A stretch of DNA of 64,000 nt from Hedera helix (Eukaryota > Streptophyta > Magnoliopsida > Apiales > Araliaceae): assembly GCA_947179155.2 (NCBI GenBank), contig OX359274.1, positions 49,808,064 through 49,872,063 of the forward strand. The letters run 5' to 3'. Numbering within the stretch: the stretch's first letter is position 1; every line of letters begins with the position of its first letter. The position numbers and the translations under genes are program-made. The notes under the pieces were generated by a model, which was given only the letters and a program-made list of their open reading frames with translations, ran no database searches and was not told the DNA's origin. This document shows, in pieces, positions 12,080 to 24,169 of this stretch.

Positions 12080-12290
12080 AATTCGATGGATATAGATGAT
12101 GCATATGATGTGGATGCTGCGAATAATGCGGATAGTGTAGATGTTGCAAATGATGCAGATGTTGCCTATGACGCGGATAATGTTGATGTTGCCTATGACA
12201 CAGATGATGCAAATAGTGCAAATGTTACGAATGATGTAGATAATAGTGATAACTGTGAAAACGATGACAGTGATGAAATTAAAGTATTTA
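12080..12290 (+). repeat. GAT-rich imperfect short tandem repeat in the Copia interior
   Basis: Variants of GATGTTGC and GATGATGC recur with a period of multiples of three, giving an open frame (12086-12481) rich in Asp, Asn, Ala and Val that runs on into the 3' LTR. It has no recognised domain and looks like expansion within a degraded internal region rather than a gene. Confidence 0.6.
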
Positions 12291-12844
12291 AAAACTCAAG
12301 TCAAGGGAGGAGTTATAGGGATACTCCGCGAATCCTATTCAGAAAATATTATTTTATGGAAAGGAAAAGTCCTACTTTTAATAGGAGTATTATTTTGGAA
12401 AATAATTTATTTGTAGTAGCAGTTTTGTTTTGGAAGTGTCTTATTTTGAATAAAAAGAAAAAAATTGTGGATACTCTATAAATAAAGTATTATATTTAGT
12501 TGTTGAATGGTAGTATAACAAAAAATTATGTAACACCTTAAGAGTTGAAATATGGTGTGAGTGGGTTTTAGGTTTGTGTAAAATAGAGGGTTTTTGCAAC
12601 TTTTAGTCTATGTAAAAAATTGTGCCGTGGAGATTATCAAAGTGTAACCTCAAGTTTTAGGGTGTAAAACCTGAGAAAGGATTATTGTAAGCTCGCTATT
12701 TTGATATAGTGAAAATTCGGAATTTGACCAGTGATTTTTTTCTTTAAAGATTTTTACATTAAATATTGTAGTGTCTTATCTCTCTTTATTTATATTCTTT
12801 ATTTATATTATTTGATTTGTGTTGACTTAATTTTCAACATAAGA

Positions 12845-14129
12845 CTGAATTAACTAATATTTTTACTTCAGAAAATATCAATTCTTTATATATAACTAAA
12901 GACATGTCTTTATAGAAACTCATTTACAAAGATTGTGATAAGGTTTATTATTTCAAATTAAGCATCGATTGAACTCTTATAGATTAACCAAATGCAATCG
13001 GCAAAACTAACATTTAGCTCATTATAGTAGGTATCTTTTGTACGATAGATCACTCAACTTTAAAAATTATGATTATCTGATTAAACTAATTAAAGTTATG
13101 AAATTATATCATTCTATTAAATCAATTGAATGACTGTTAATTATTTTTCTCCGTGGCAAAACAAAAAAAATAAAATCATTAATTATAATTATAACTATCG
13201 AACTATGAATTAAAAATATGCAAGATAAAATTTAATCAAAGAAAAAAGTACATAATCAAATACAAATATCCAAACAAATGTTAAAGAAAAATTATTTTTA
13301 CAATGTCATTGTTATACCATATCTAAAAGCCATCAAATATCATAAAATGTCGTCAAATCATAAAATTTCGAAGTTTACTCTTTTGATTATCCATCTATTT
13401 AATCAATAAAATTGACTAAGTTTCAATGTTAAATACACAATAATAAATGGACACAAAACAATAATAATATAAATTTAACATGAAAAATCTACGATTTCTT
13501 TTCAACTGTACTACTAAAAATTAACATGAAAAAAAATAATAAGATAAATTTGATCTACTTTGCCTCTCTCTCTTTTTCTTTGTGTCTAATTAATGGTGCA
13601 ATAGTGTCAGTATCCAGTTTAAAATGAATTACATAAATTTGAGTTAAAAAATATTTGACTTTAAAAAATCAAATTTGATACTGTATTTTGAATCGAGGGA
13701 CTAAGGGAGTGTATGCTATTTATTATGCTTGAGTATAACATTGTTTTTTATACCATGATATATAAAAATATTAACAACGTTGTTGTGTTGGTGATAAATT
13801 CCATATTTATCAAGTACAATGGGTTGGCCTCACCCATTATTTTAACAAAGTACGCAATTATAGAACCTTGAAAATAGGTAACAAGGAATTAGAAAAATAG
13901 AAATTAAGAAATAAATGTTAAAGGAAGACTAGCTCATAGAACTAACACGAGCTAACAAGATATTTTGAAATCCCAACTTTTGTACTTGAACCTGCCATAA
14001 TATCAAGTGTTTAGGGGTGAAGGTGACTATGAACATTTTTGGGACATGAGTTATAATTTAAAAGTTATTATATTAAAAGTTGAGGATAATATGAGAATTA
14101 TAAAAATATTTGTTAAGATGAATATTTTG
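12845..14129. other. AT-rich intergenic DNA
   Basis: No gene, repeat pair or transposon end recognised. Both strands are full of stop codons. Confidence 0.5.
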
Positions 14130-14576
14130 CTAAACCTGATCCGGTAATTGATATTGGGCCAGGCCCAATGGACCATCAGTTTGGCAGTCTTTTATGAGGA
14201 TTCCTTAGTCCGATAAGCTTAAGTTGGGTTCCTACGCCCATTCGGATAATGATTACTCATTACGTCTAATTCTAATTAGAGTAGGAGTCATGTGTCCTAG
14301 AGGGTTTATGATAGTTACCTTCCTAGTCAATTACAACTCATCGTTAGACATTCCTAACAAGATTGGTAAGACTCAAGTAAGTATTATAAATATCCGGTTA
14401 ATGATGGAGGTAAAGTTTACGATTATTATTACTCTACTAAATACTTAAGCCTCCATTGTTGACCTATCTTGAAACTTTCACTAACTCTCACATCGGAGAA
14501 GTCCACTGGCGGCCCAAGCTGTTAAGACTTTTGTGCAGGAATTCCCTCCGGACGGACGGCAGGACAACCGGACAGA
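14130..14576 (+). mobile_element. LTR-like fragment truncated by a CACTA end
   Basis: The base composition rises here. A TATA-like TATTATAAATAT at about 14382 is followed by a segment with CTTAAGCCTCC and CTCTCACATCGGAGAAGTCC. That order resembles the R-U5 part of Tat-type Gypsy LTRs, which end in similar ACTTAAGCATCGGAG phrases. No left TG end or target duplication was found, so this is a tentative call. Confidence 0.35.
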
Positions 14577-14973
14577 CACTACTAGAAAATCGACCTATAG
14601 CGACGAGATATAGCGACGATCGGGGCGGAACCGTCGCTATAAATCTATATAGCGATGGTCACGTCTTAGCCGTCGCTATAGACCTTTAAAAGGAGTTTAT
14701 AGCGATGATCACTTGATGGTTGTCAGTGTAGTGCTTTTTTTTGGCACCGGTAGAGGGAATTTAGCAACAGTCAGGGGTTGATCATCGCTATAAACATTTA
14801 AGTATAGTTGACTGTATGGTCGTCGGTATATACCTTATTTTTGGTAGCTATAAAAGGGATTTAACGACAGTCACTAGCTGACTGTCGGTATAGAACTTAT
14901 TTTTGGGCTTTTAGCGGGAGTCATAAGCACGTACAAATCCTTCCCATTTTCTTCCCCAAATCAATATCATTCA

Positions 14974-15411
14974 GGGCCTGTTCGTGTACGACTTATAAGT
15001 CGGTCAACGAACTTATAAGTCATTAAGTCGTTAAGCTCGTTCGGGAAGAACTTTTTTTTAAACTTATAAGTCGAAAAAAAAGTAAAAAAAAAAAGCAACT
15101 ATTTCTGACTTAAAAAAAATGACTTATAAGTCATTTTTTTTAAGTTGGTCAACTGTCATGAAATGACAAAATTGTCCCTCCTTGTTTTTTTCTGTTCTTC
15201 TTACTAAAGGACATTTTAGTAATCTTTACATTTTACTTAACTTATAAGTCATTATTACCTGAACACATCCACAACTATTACTTATAATTCCCGACTTATA
15301 AGTAAAAATACTCCCGAACACTTTTACTTATAAATCTACTAAAATTTTAACTTATAAATTTACTCAAATGTTAACTTTAAATAAAAAAAAAAGTCATTCC
15401 CGAACGGCCCC
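14974..15411. mobile_element. Tourist/PIF-Harbinger-like MITE
   Basis: The ends GGGCCTGTTCGTG and CCCGAACGGCCCC are imperfect inverted repeats. TCA flanks both sides (14971-14973, 15412-15414), a 3-bp TNA-type duplication. The interior repeats ACTTATAAGTC many times in both orientations. At 438 bp with no coding capacity it is non-autonomous. Confidence 0.8.
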
Positions 15412-15474
15412 TCAGTTGTCTTTCTACTTTCAGTCGTTTCTCACGCTTTCCGTTTCCTCGTTTCCCTCCTTTGC

Positions 15475-15732
15475 GTGGCTCTTCCTCTATCTCTTATCGG
15501 TAACCTTACGCTTGCTCTTGGTGGTGCTCTTTTGATCCCTAGCCGCCTTGGCTTTACTATTTCAAAGCCCATGTCAGCTCAAATCCGATTAAAATCACTT
15601 TACGCTCTGGTCACCTTCACCAATCCCTCATCAGATTCCATGGCAGCTTCTACTGGAACTGGTCCAAAATGGGCTTAACAGACAATAACCCTCCCTCCTC
15701 TCGGGCGAGGCTGTTATCTAGTTACCCCTAAG
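15475..15732 (+). pseudogene. Captured first exon of a UPF0047 (YjbQ-like) gene
   Basis: From the ATG at 15640 the frame reads MAASTGTGPKWA, a TAA stop, then QTITLPPLGRGCYLVTPK to a GT donor after 15732. That is the N terminus of the plant UPF0047/YjbQ family (usually KWAQ-T-TLPP-RGCHLVT-K), with the Q codon CAA mutated to TAA. An in-frame upstream stretch from 15475 could be a leader. The YjbQ family is a small cytosolic enzyme type with secondary thiamine-phosphate synthase activity reported in bacteria. No further exons are present, so it is a dead fragment. Confidence 0.75.
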
Positions 15733-16083
15733 GTATATATATAAATTGTCCTTATGTTTTCCTCTTTTTTTATATAACTTTAAGTCAATTTTAGATCGGT
15801 GATTTTCAATTGATTTTATATAACACAGAGTCAATTCTTTGTGATTAAGGTAATTTGAGGTTTGATTAGCTAAATTGGAGGAAAACAGTGGAGGTCCCTT
15901 CCTCGAAATTGGCAGTTAGAAGTATTTTTTTTCAATAATGTCTGAAGGTTATAACCACGGAAAGTAATCAGTTAACAAAAATATGTAAAACAGTACTGAC
16001 CTTTATAAAAAATGATTCAATTAGGCATCCAGAGAAAGATTTCACAAGCCCCTTTTTCAAGCTGAAGTATATTATAGAGATAT

Positions 16084-19000
16084 TGTAAGACCCCGAATTT
16101 ATGAAATACAAAATTTAATTTTTCTTCATATATATTTTTCCTGAAACAGTAAATGGTTAAATTGACAAAATTGAAAGTTAAGGATGTTATGTGCAAATTT
16201 TATTTTGTCGAACAATATTCTTTTTGTCGGGGAATATTCGGGCCGTACGACGGCGCCGAAATAACTAATTATTGGTGGAGCCCACAACGGAATAATTGTC
16301 GGATATAGAAAACGACAGAAGTAACCTTTTTAAATAAAAATAGTCAACGGTGTTAACTGTTAAAATACCGGTGATAAAAGAATAGTAGCATACGGTAATT
16401 TATGGTATTTTATTGTGGCACACGGTATTCTACAGTAGCACACGGTATTGCACAGTGTCTCGTATTATTGATCTGATAATTGACACCGTAACTGTTGCAC
16501 ATCATTTCATCAATAATTGTCACTGCATAATATTTTATATTATCAATTCAATAATTGTTATTACTCATTATCTTATTAATAATTGTTGTGGCACAACATA
16601 TTGGATTATTGAAACAATAATAATGCATATTATTGATCTAATAATTGACACAGTAGTTGTTGCATTATTATGAATTATTACTATGGTAGTATTATTTGGT
16701 AATTTGATTATTATAATATATTCATAAAGTTGTTTCTTTATTAGACAATATAATAATAAAAAGTTATTTGTTTTATTAGAAAAATATTATTATATTCAGA
16801 AGTTACTGTGCAAGTTACTGTGCAAGTTACTGTTCGTTGAATTCGTCTGCGCAGAGGCTGCGCAGCCTCTTCTGCCGATTTCAACATTGGCGTGCTGCCA
16901 ACAACCGCGCATAGTACCATTTTTCTCCTATAAATAGCTTGTTCAGCTGAATAGAAAAATCACACCTAAAACATAAAATTTTTCTATAAGAATTTTATGA
17001 GTTTTTTCTGAGAATAGTAAGGTTATTTTGAGAGTTTGAAAGCCAAAAGGAGTGCATAAATTTTTCAAGTAAGTCTTTTATTAAAGAGTAGTAATTTCAT
17101 AAATTCCTATATTTCACGGTATTCACAAATCTTCCTTTAGAAGACTCTTCTATTAGAAGATTCATTTTTAAAAGCTTTCTTTGGAAGATTTATTTTGAAA
17201 TATTATTTTAAAAACTATTCTAAAGTTATTATATTATACTACAAAAATTATGTTAAATATATATAATTTTGATAGTTCATAATATACGAGTTATCATACA
17301 CTTTGAAATTTATATGTGGTAATTACTAATTTATATTATAAATATATAGGTTGATCAGCCTCATTTAAATCAATATCCAGTCACGTGTTAAGGTAAGGAA
17401 TATTATTCTTTTCACACTCTTAAATTTACTGTGGTAAGGAATATCATATTCTTTCATCTTCTATTATTTAAACTTACTACGGTAAGGGGTATCATTCTTT
17501 TCATCGTCATAAATGGATATTATTTTCTTTCTTACTTGAAGGGATTATCATTCTTTGATTCTCGAAAATAATATCGTTTCTTTCTTGTGCCATTTACTTT
17601 CATGTATTAAATTGTGGGAATAACCTTACGGCGCGGTTTACCGCCTGTTGGTGAATAACCTTTTGTATTCATTCCTTATTAATCTTTGAGAATAACCTTA
17701 CGGTGCGGATTATCGCCTGTTTCGTGAATAACTCTTCGTATTCAAATTGATGGGAATAACCTTACGGCGCGGATTATCGCCTATTTGGTGAATAACTATT
17801 CGTATTCAAATTGATGGGAATAACCTTACGGCGCGGATTATCGCCTGTTGGTGAATAACCCTTTTTATTTGTCTCGTGTGGAAATAATTTGTCTACACGA
17901 ATTATCACATGACACTTTTATTCCATATTCGTAAGTGATATCATTTTCCTTTATACTCATAAGGGATACCATCTTTTTCATCTTCCATTATTCAAACTTA
18001 CTATGGTAAGGGATATTAATTCCCTTCACCTTTTGTTAATCAAACCTGCTACGGTAAGGGATATTATTTTCTTTCATACACCTAAATCGAAACTTATTAT
18101 GGAACTATTGCTTCTATAATTCCTGAAAATATTATATGTTCCATAATAGTTGAATTTCATTATTTCAACTGAACCTTCCTATTTTCTGAACATTTCTATT
18201 GAACTGTAATCGTTATTCTGAACTGTGGATCTTGAATATCATTTTTTAAATTTCACTCCACATCATGTTGGCAATTTGGACATTATTTGAATCTGCACAA
18301 AGTAAACTTCCGATACTTCTTGTTTATCCTGTTCTTCTGTTCATCATTTGTATCACTGTTATTTGTATTAATCATCAAGAATCAAGCTGTTGTGAATATC
18401 TGTGGCCGGGGGCACAGATGTGATATAATTGTTGAACAGATGATAGGTTAAAGGCGATATACTAGGTTAAAGGCGATACATCTGTTCGGTGTCTTTTATG
18501 GCACGTGGTGAATGTTCTCTTTGGCCCGTAGTGCAAAGATGAACTGTTGGTTGGTATGATTATGACCAAAGGCTGAATCTAGTATAATCATGACCGTTGG
18601 TGTTATATTGAATGTCTTTGGCCCGTAGTGCAAAGATGAACTGTTGATCTGCATGATTATGACCAGGAATTGTGAAGTTGTATTATCTTGACTAATGGTA
18701 TTTAAGATGATAAAAGTTGATGATATTTTTACAAAAAAGAGAAGCGAGTGGACATTATAGTCTGCATTATTCTTCTAATAGATTGCTCATTCCGCTGCTA
18801 TTATTGATCTGAACATTGTTTAAGAATTTAACTACAGTTTTTGATATAAACCTTGTAGTCTATTGTATTCTATCAAGAACTCAACTGTTGAAGGCTAATG
18901 ATAATTTATTCGTCATTATCTTAGTCATGATATTTCTTACTGAGCTATTTGAGCTCACCCTTTCTTTTGTTCCATTGTTTTCAACAGGAGATGAGAACGT

Positions 19001-19213
19001 AACGGGGTCTAGCTGGGGAATGGAGTGAGAGTCCGAGGAATAGCTATCCTAGTCTTCACGTGTTGTAAAATAGTGTGGCAATAATAGTGAAGACTTAGTT
19101 GTGTATTATTATACACTGTATTGTTGTACGTTGTGCTTTGTTGTAATAATTTTGTTGTAGTCTTTTGACGACTCAAATTTGGGTTGTGTGGGCCTAGATT
19201 TGGGGGCGTCACA
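16084..19213 (+). mobile_element. Solo LTR, family A, with GATAT target duplication
   Basis: It starts TGTAAGACCCCGAATTT, ends GGGGGCGTCACA, and is flanked by GATAT (16079-16083 and 19214-19218). At 3130 bp it is the longest family copy. Inside, four units of a roughly 60-bp repeat beginning GGGAATAACCTTACGG lie at 17608-17870. Upstream (16380-16680) are diverged 40-60-bp units around ATAATTGTCAC. Only the LTR is present. It interrupts the second CACTA element, so it is younger than that element. Confidence 0.93.
16928..16937 (+). promoter_or_regulatory. TATA box in the LTR
   Basis: CTATAAATAG in a GC-richer setting, about 850 bp into the LTR. The equivalent CTATAAATA is at 29659-29667 in another copy, supporting the assigned plus orientation of transcription. 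Confidence 0.55.
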
Positions 19214-19653
19214 GATATATTCTATAGAGCAAGTTAACAAAATATAAGTCATACCTAAAAGCTTGGTTATGCAAGCTTAACCCTTGAGATTCAAAAAATT
19301 TCACAATATGTCCTTTTTCTAAATGGGGTTAAACATGTTAAATTTAAAGGTCAAAGTTGCATACTTAATTGCTAAGGATGATGCATACTCCACATAACTG
19401 CTACTCTCTACAACTTAAACCCCGTCATATTAAATATAAAGCAACAGAGCATTTATTAGACATGTTGGTTCACTATAATCAAGTTGCTGTCACATAAACT
19501 CTACTTTGTTGGATTCATGAAGCTGAGATGTGTTCTATTTTCTTATTCGATTAATACTAATTGTTAGAAAGAGATGAATTAGTAAAGAAAATGGGGAGAG
19601 ATTAAGATTTCAAGTGCTTACAATTTAATAGTTATTTGTTTTCTTCTGGGCAG

Positions 19654-19753
19654 ATCTCTGATATTTTTTATTATGAAGTGCTGGATATTTCTCTTCCAGA
19701 ATTGCAGTGTCTGAAAACTCTGAAAGTTTTTCCATCATGAAACTAAGGATGAG
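19654..19753 (+). pseudogene. Captured exon of a UBP12/13-type ubiquitin protease
   Basis: After a CAG acceptor the exon reads ISDIFYYEVLDISLPELQ and then CLKTLKV. A 2-bp loss shifts the frame before FHHETKDE, and GT follows at 19754. YYEVLDIPLPELQ-LKTLKV-FHH-TKDE is a signature of the C-terminal ubiquitin-like region of plant UBP12/UBP13 (USP7 orthologues). The single exon with a frameshift, standing alone, is a remnant inside the CACTA-type element. Confidence 0.75.
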
Positions 19754-20304
19754 GTATATATCTAAAAATATCTGTTATATCATCTTTCAAGGCTTGTACA
19801 TGCTAATCCAAGGGAAAAAACATTTTTTTGGTTAAAATTCCATCAACCATATTTCAAAGTTACTACATTTATTACTAGAAATTCTAAACCTGAATTCTTC
19901 TTTGTCCCACCCTTTACAACCATGAAAAGTATAAAAAGAAAAACTAGCAGTTCTCTTACTAGTTGTTGAAAAGAAGACTCTAGTTAAAAATGAAAACGAA
20001 GACTCGTGATTTGCTAGAAGTTATTAGACATTCGTAACCAAGGTCTTTTTATGTATATAGTTGCTATATGCAAGCTGATTAAGTGTGATGAAGTGGTTGT
20101 GTTGTGTTCTTTTGAAAAGGTATTAGAATTGCATTTGCTTTATAATTAGTACTTTTGTCATGTACTGTATTAGTATATTTGTTTCATAAAAGCTTTAGAA
20201 TATCACCGCTATTTTGGTATCATGGTCAATAATGTGCTCTAGTAGCTACATTTTTTCCTTATTTTTGGATATGTTGTCTGATGTTTAACCTGAAATTTTG
20301 ACAG

Positions 20305-20413
20305 AGCAAGCATTGAGCCGAATTTTCATGACTTGTACTTGAAATTCGTGGACAATGTTAATTCAAAGCCTTTGAACAAAGAGATTGTGCAAGGTACTTA
20401 TAAGAACTGCAAG
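20305..20413 (+). pseudogene. Captured exon of NOT1 (CCR4-NOT scaffold)
   Basis: Between an ACAG acceptor and a GT donor the exon reads ASIEPNFHDLYLKF, VDNVNSKPLNKEIVQ and GTYKNCK without a stop. ASIEPNFHDLYLKF-DKVNS-LNKEI-QATYENCK is a highly conserved stretch of the central region of NOT1/CNOT1, the scaffold of the mRNA deadenylase complex. Only this exon (36 codons) is present. Its neighbours are from other genes, so it is a captured fragment. Confidence 0.82.
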
Positions 20414-20672
20414 GTTTAGGCCTCATAACTATCTTGTTGCATGATTGTTTTGGAAAGTAGGCACCAGGATTGGATAATGGTGTGTTTTAGGTGCTAATCT
20501 CCAGTTTTGTCAAAGGAATTTGAATTATGAATCCATTTTGTCTAGTCTCCTGTGGGATTTATTGTTTAATTTTAATAGAAGTGCCAAATATTTCAAATAA
20601 ACTAAAATCCCAAGCTTTTGACAAGCCTAATAACTAATTAGGGGTGTTGAAAGGTAACAGGGAGGTCTCATT

Positions 20673-20675
20673 CCC

Positions 20676-20700
<25 letters not shown>
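20673..20700. repeat. Poly-C run of 28 bases
   Basis: Twenty-eight consecutive C bases followed by G and nine A bases. It is unusual in such AT-rich DNA and may be a homopolymer sequencing or assembly weak point. Confidence 0.95.
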
Positions 20701-20710
<10 letters not shown>

Positions 20711-21136
20711 CTTGATTTCATGAAGTTGTCATGTGTTCAACTTATATTGTTGCTGTTACATGAATTGTATCTTTTGGTCAATTGTCATACTGTATGGGGA
20801 GTTGTTTTTTTACCGTCGAAGTACCATACTCACTAAATGGAGTAACTTATTTAAGGAATTTCCATCAAATATGGTTTGGTGCTTCAATTTTGAGTCACAC
20901 TTCAATGTATTTGGGAAATGCAAGTACTGTTATTGAACATGCGATATATGTTATCCACTCTTATTTATGATATCACGATAGATATTGTTGTAAGTTGCTG
21001 CTTTGAAGGAATTATTGGATGCATTTTGTACTTTTTTTACTTTAGTAAGAAAGTGGAGATAATGTCTCCCTTGTCACCTTCCTTTATAAATTTATTTTAC
21101 TGATGTTCTGTATCCCATTTATGTTTATAATAAAGA

Positions 21137-21970
21137 CCCCAATTAGTCAAGGGAAATATGCAACTTTTTCTGTGGATCAGCAGCGCAGTCAAGCTCTTGA
21201 AGCTCATGCCGCATCATTTGCCTCATTCAAAGTGAGTTTGTTTCCTGTTCTGCATACAAGTTTCTTGCCCTTTCTAATTCGTAGTGTTACTTTTTCTCAG
21301 TCCTATAAGGAAAAAATGTCACTGTATATTTTGCATTGTCTTAGGTGCCAGGGAATGAGAATACCTCAATTCTTTTTTCCTTTGCAACAAAAAGTTCTAA
21401 TGCTGGACAAGTAACGTCAAAGTTGCATGTTATTGAGCTTGGTGCCTAGCCAGGTACTTGTGCCTTTCCAAATACTATTGCTCCTTTTATTGTGTTACGT
21501 TGATGTATTTGCAATAGTGAGCTTGGTGATGTCTAACCATTTCATTCTAGTATATGTTATGTGCAAAAGTTTTATATAGAGGTATAAGCATGCCCTTCTT
21601 TTATATGAAATCAGTTTTTTGATGATGCATCTTGTATTGTCAATTGTTAAATTTGGGGTAAAGGGAGGGGGTGATTTTACTAGTTTTCTTATTCTCATAT
21701 CTCTTCTTATATTTAAATCTAATTATAGATTGATGCTTATTCTGTATAAATCTGCTTCCTTTTGCAGGAAAACCATCTTTTACAAAGAAACAAGTAGATT
21801 TGTTCTTTCGTCCTGATTTTGCTAATGATTTTTCAGTTGCCATGCAGGTCCGTTTTCTATAAATGTTTCATCTAGCTTTTATTTTTTTATAATCAATTAG
21901 TATTCAGGAGTGGGTGGGTTATTGCCTTGATTTGCTAAATCTATATTTGCAGAAGTATTCCTTGGTTATC
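21137..21970 (+). pseudogene. Captured exons of clathrin heavy chain
   Basis: Consecutive exons with splice borders: 21137-21231 (PQLVKGNMQLF, a one-base loss, then SVDQQRSQALEAHAASF), 21345-21453 (NENTSILFSFATKSSNAGQ, SKLHVIELGA, then TAG for Q), 21768-21847 (KPSFTKKQVDLFFRPDFAND-FSVAMQ), and the start of the next exon at 21953 (KYSLV). These are successive pieces of the N-terminal beta-propeller of clathrin heavy chain, the coat protein of endocytic and trans-Golgi vesicles. The frameshift, the stop and the divergence after KYSLV show that it is dead. It is the longest captured piece in this element and keeps its introns, so capture was from genomic DNA and not from mRNA. Confidence 0.88.
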
Positions 21971-22564
21971 ACAAGGACCAAGGCATCCTTCAGTGCAAGG
22001 ATTGAGCATCTTGATGTGTGTTTTTTGTGAACTTGAAATTGTTAACTAGCAAATGACTATTGGCATAAATTGTGGCCATCATCTGACCATGATAAATTGT
22101 TAAATTGCAAAATTTTGTCTTATTGTGATATATTATTAACTGTGAAGTAGAAGTCTGAATGAAATTATGATATATTTTCACACTAATTTTCTTTGTTATA
22201 GGTTTTATGTCAATTATTGCTTTGTTCTCTTCAATTGTTATGTGCTTGTATATGGAATGAGCTACATAAATTGTTGAATGCCTTAAACACATTTAAAAGA
22301 GAGAACATCAATGGTTTCTAAATGCATGAGTACCTGTGTAAGATTGTAAAATCTATCTAATACAAAATCTGTAAAAAATTGTATTAATGGCAACTTTTCC
22401 TAGAGGACTGGTTAATTTTCAGTCTCCTCTTTTTCCCTGTTGCCTACATAATAATGCATAAATAGTTGTTAAGTGAGACTAATGAAATCAATTAGTAGAA
22501 CAAAATTGTATCTTTATTTTCTCTTGCCTTGTCACTTGTTTGGTAATTCTTTTTTCTTAATGGC

Positions 22565-22745
22565 AGAACAAAGATTTGACTGAAGCAATTCTGAAGGTTA
22601 CTGCTGCCTATGACTGCAAAAATTATTGAAGGTATTATTGGTCATCAGCTCAAGTAATTTGTGAATGATGGAAACAAAGTTGTACTGAGTGTCTCAAACT
22701 CTGATGCAAGAGTTCATGTTGTTGTAGAGTTTAAGGAGATTGTAT
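22565..22745 (+). pseudogene. Unrecognised exon-like piece
   Basis: After a TGGCAG acceptor the sequence reads NKDLTEAILKVTAAYDCK and then, in another frame, KIIEGIIGHQLK, a stop, and FVNDGNKVVLSVSNSDARVH. Both stretches look protein-coding, with a frame break between them. I cannot assign the family. It is the last coding-like segment of the second CACTA-type region. Confidence 0.4.
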
Positions 22746-22750
22746 TTTTT

Positions 22751-23814
22751 CCATATTCTTTGTATTTTATTTTTGGTTAATTATGATTTGATGTATTTAA
22801 TAATTATGACGTAAATAATTTTAAATGATATAAATTTATTTATGATTTTTATAAGACATTGTATTGTGTGTTGAATAACAATTTTATTAATATTATATAA
22901 GAATTGTATAGAAAACTTAAGTTTTCTGTCTATTTTTTTTCTTTTCTGTCTATTTTAAAACTCATAAACAAATTGTAAGGTTTGCAAATCGTGAAGAAGA
23001 AAATGGTGTTCTGAAATTTATTTAATATTGGTTTTTGTTCTATTGAGGGACATTGTTCTTTTACTGTTTTACCCTTTTAAAATGCTAAAATTTCAATATT
23101 ATTTATCACAAAAGCACTTAATTAATAGCTTGTGTTTTTCTTTTTTTAATGTCATTTGGTTTGGTATTTTCTTTTAATCTTAAAGCAGCCATGTATGCAA
23201 AAATGGTTGTCTATTTAATTTATTTAACAAAATGACTCAATTCTAATTTTTTAATTAGTTCAATTGAACAATTACATAAATTAAAAATTGGGCGGGCTAG
23301 TATACAAAATAAGTCAAATTGAGTGGTATAAATATTAGTTTTGCCAAATGCAATCTATGCGGGCGGTCAAACAGTAATCTAAAATTAAGCAAATTTGACG
23401 GAGGAGAAAATGTGTGTAATAGTTCTTAGATGGGGATAAAATGGAATTAAAAAAAAATATTCTCCCAACCGCGACTAAGAGTAGCATTTGGGGGAAATTA
23501 CTTTTCGCTATAATAGTAAATGTGTTTTATACTCATATGAAAGAGATCTTGTGCAAAAATTAAGATTTACTTATAAAAATATCAATTTCTTTTTCACATT
23601 AATTATATTTATATATATATGTGTGTGTGTGTGTGTAAAAACTAAATTTTATGATCTAATTACAAAGCACCACTTGTCATAAATGATGCAATTCAACCAA
23701 TCAAAATATTTTATTTAAATTAAAAAATAAAATAAATCATCACGTGAGACCAAAAGAAATGTACTCATCATTTAATGAATTTTGATTGGTTGTTTATTGA
23801 TATTTATCTTTATA
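22751..23814. other. AT-rich DNA without a recognised feature
   Basis: Possible right part of the CACTA-type element, but no terminus seen. Contains a short TA/TG microsatellite at about 23607-23636. Confidence 0.45.
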
Positions 23815-24115
23815 AAACGGAGATAATTATAAAATACTAATTATCTTTATTTAAATAAGATAGAGATAATTATAAGTTGATAATTATCTCTATTAAAATA
23901 ATATAGAAGTAATTATAAATTGATAATTATTTTTATTAAAACAAATAGAGATAATTATAAATTGGTAATTATCTTTATATGATAGAGATAACTATAAGTT
24001 GGTAATTATTTTTATAAAATAGAGATAATTACAAATTATCTTTAAAAATAGAAATAATTTCTACATATATTTGATGATTATCTTTATTAAATAAACAAAA
24101 TAAAGATAATTATCA
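23815..24115. repeat. Tandem array of palindromic AGATAATTAT units
   Basis: Six to seven diverged units alternate GAGATAATTATAA with its complement-like TTGGTAATTATCT, spaced 40-60 bp. Each unit can fold on itself. It looks like a decaying foldback minisatellite. Confidence 0.65.
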
Positions 24116-24169
24116 AAAAGGAATATTAACATGAAATATCTTATCATTAGAGGCCTATAGATAGGACCT

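Larger units (their letters stand above)
5113..12839 (+). mobile_element. Small Copia-type LTR element, interrupted by two insertions
   Basis: The 5' LTR starts TGTTGGGATAGG at 5113 and resumes after two insertions to end near 11839. The 3' LTR, about 12330-12839, repeats the same sequence (for instance the CTCAAGTTTTA-GGTGTAAAAC stretch) and ends TTTTCAACA. The flanks CAAGA (5108-5112) and TAAGA (12840-12844) form a 5-bp target duplication with one mismatch. A primer-binding site follows the 5' LTR. Without insertions each LTR is about 0.5 kb and the internal part only about 0.5 kb, with no gag or pol, so it is non-autonomous. The one-base mismatch in the target duplication and the diverged LTRs make it old; it predates both nested insertions. 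Confidence 0.82.
14577..22750 (+). mobile_element. Second CACTA-type element with host exons (right end not found)
   Basis: The left end is CACTACTAGAAAATCGACC. It is followed to about 14930 by alternating TATAGCGACG and CGTCGCTATA repeats, the subterminal pattern of CACTA elements. Beyond it lie exon pieces of four unrelated host genes, all on the plus strand and all damaged, as in the element at 8032-11704. A Tourist-like MITE and a solo LTR are inserted. No inverted CTAGTAGTG end or second block of GCGACG repeats is visible, so the right end is lost or unrecognised. The end coordinate given is only where exon-like sequence stops. Confidence 0.65.

Noticed and set aside
12036..12221. His/Tyr-rich minus-strand frame
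   Set aside because: Antisense translation of the GAT-rich repeat; low complexity only.
14577..22750. A real multi-exon host gene (NOT1 or clathrin heavy chain) in place
   Set aside because: Neighbouring exons belong to unrelated proteins and carry stops and frameshifts, and an element end precedes them.
23815..24115. Possible CRISPR-like regular repeat array
   Set aside because: Units are diverged, palindromic and AT-only with no distinct spacers, in a plant nuclear context.
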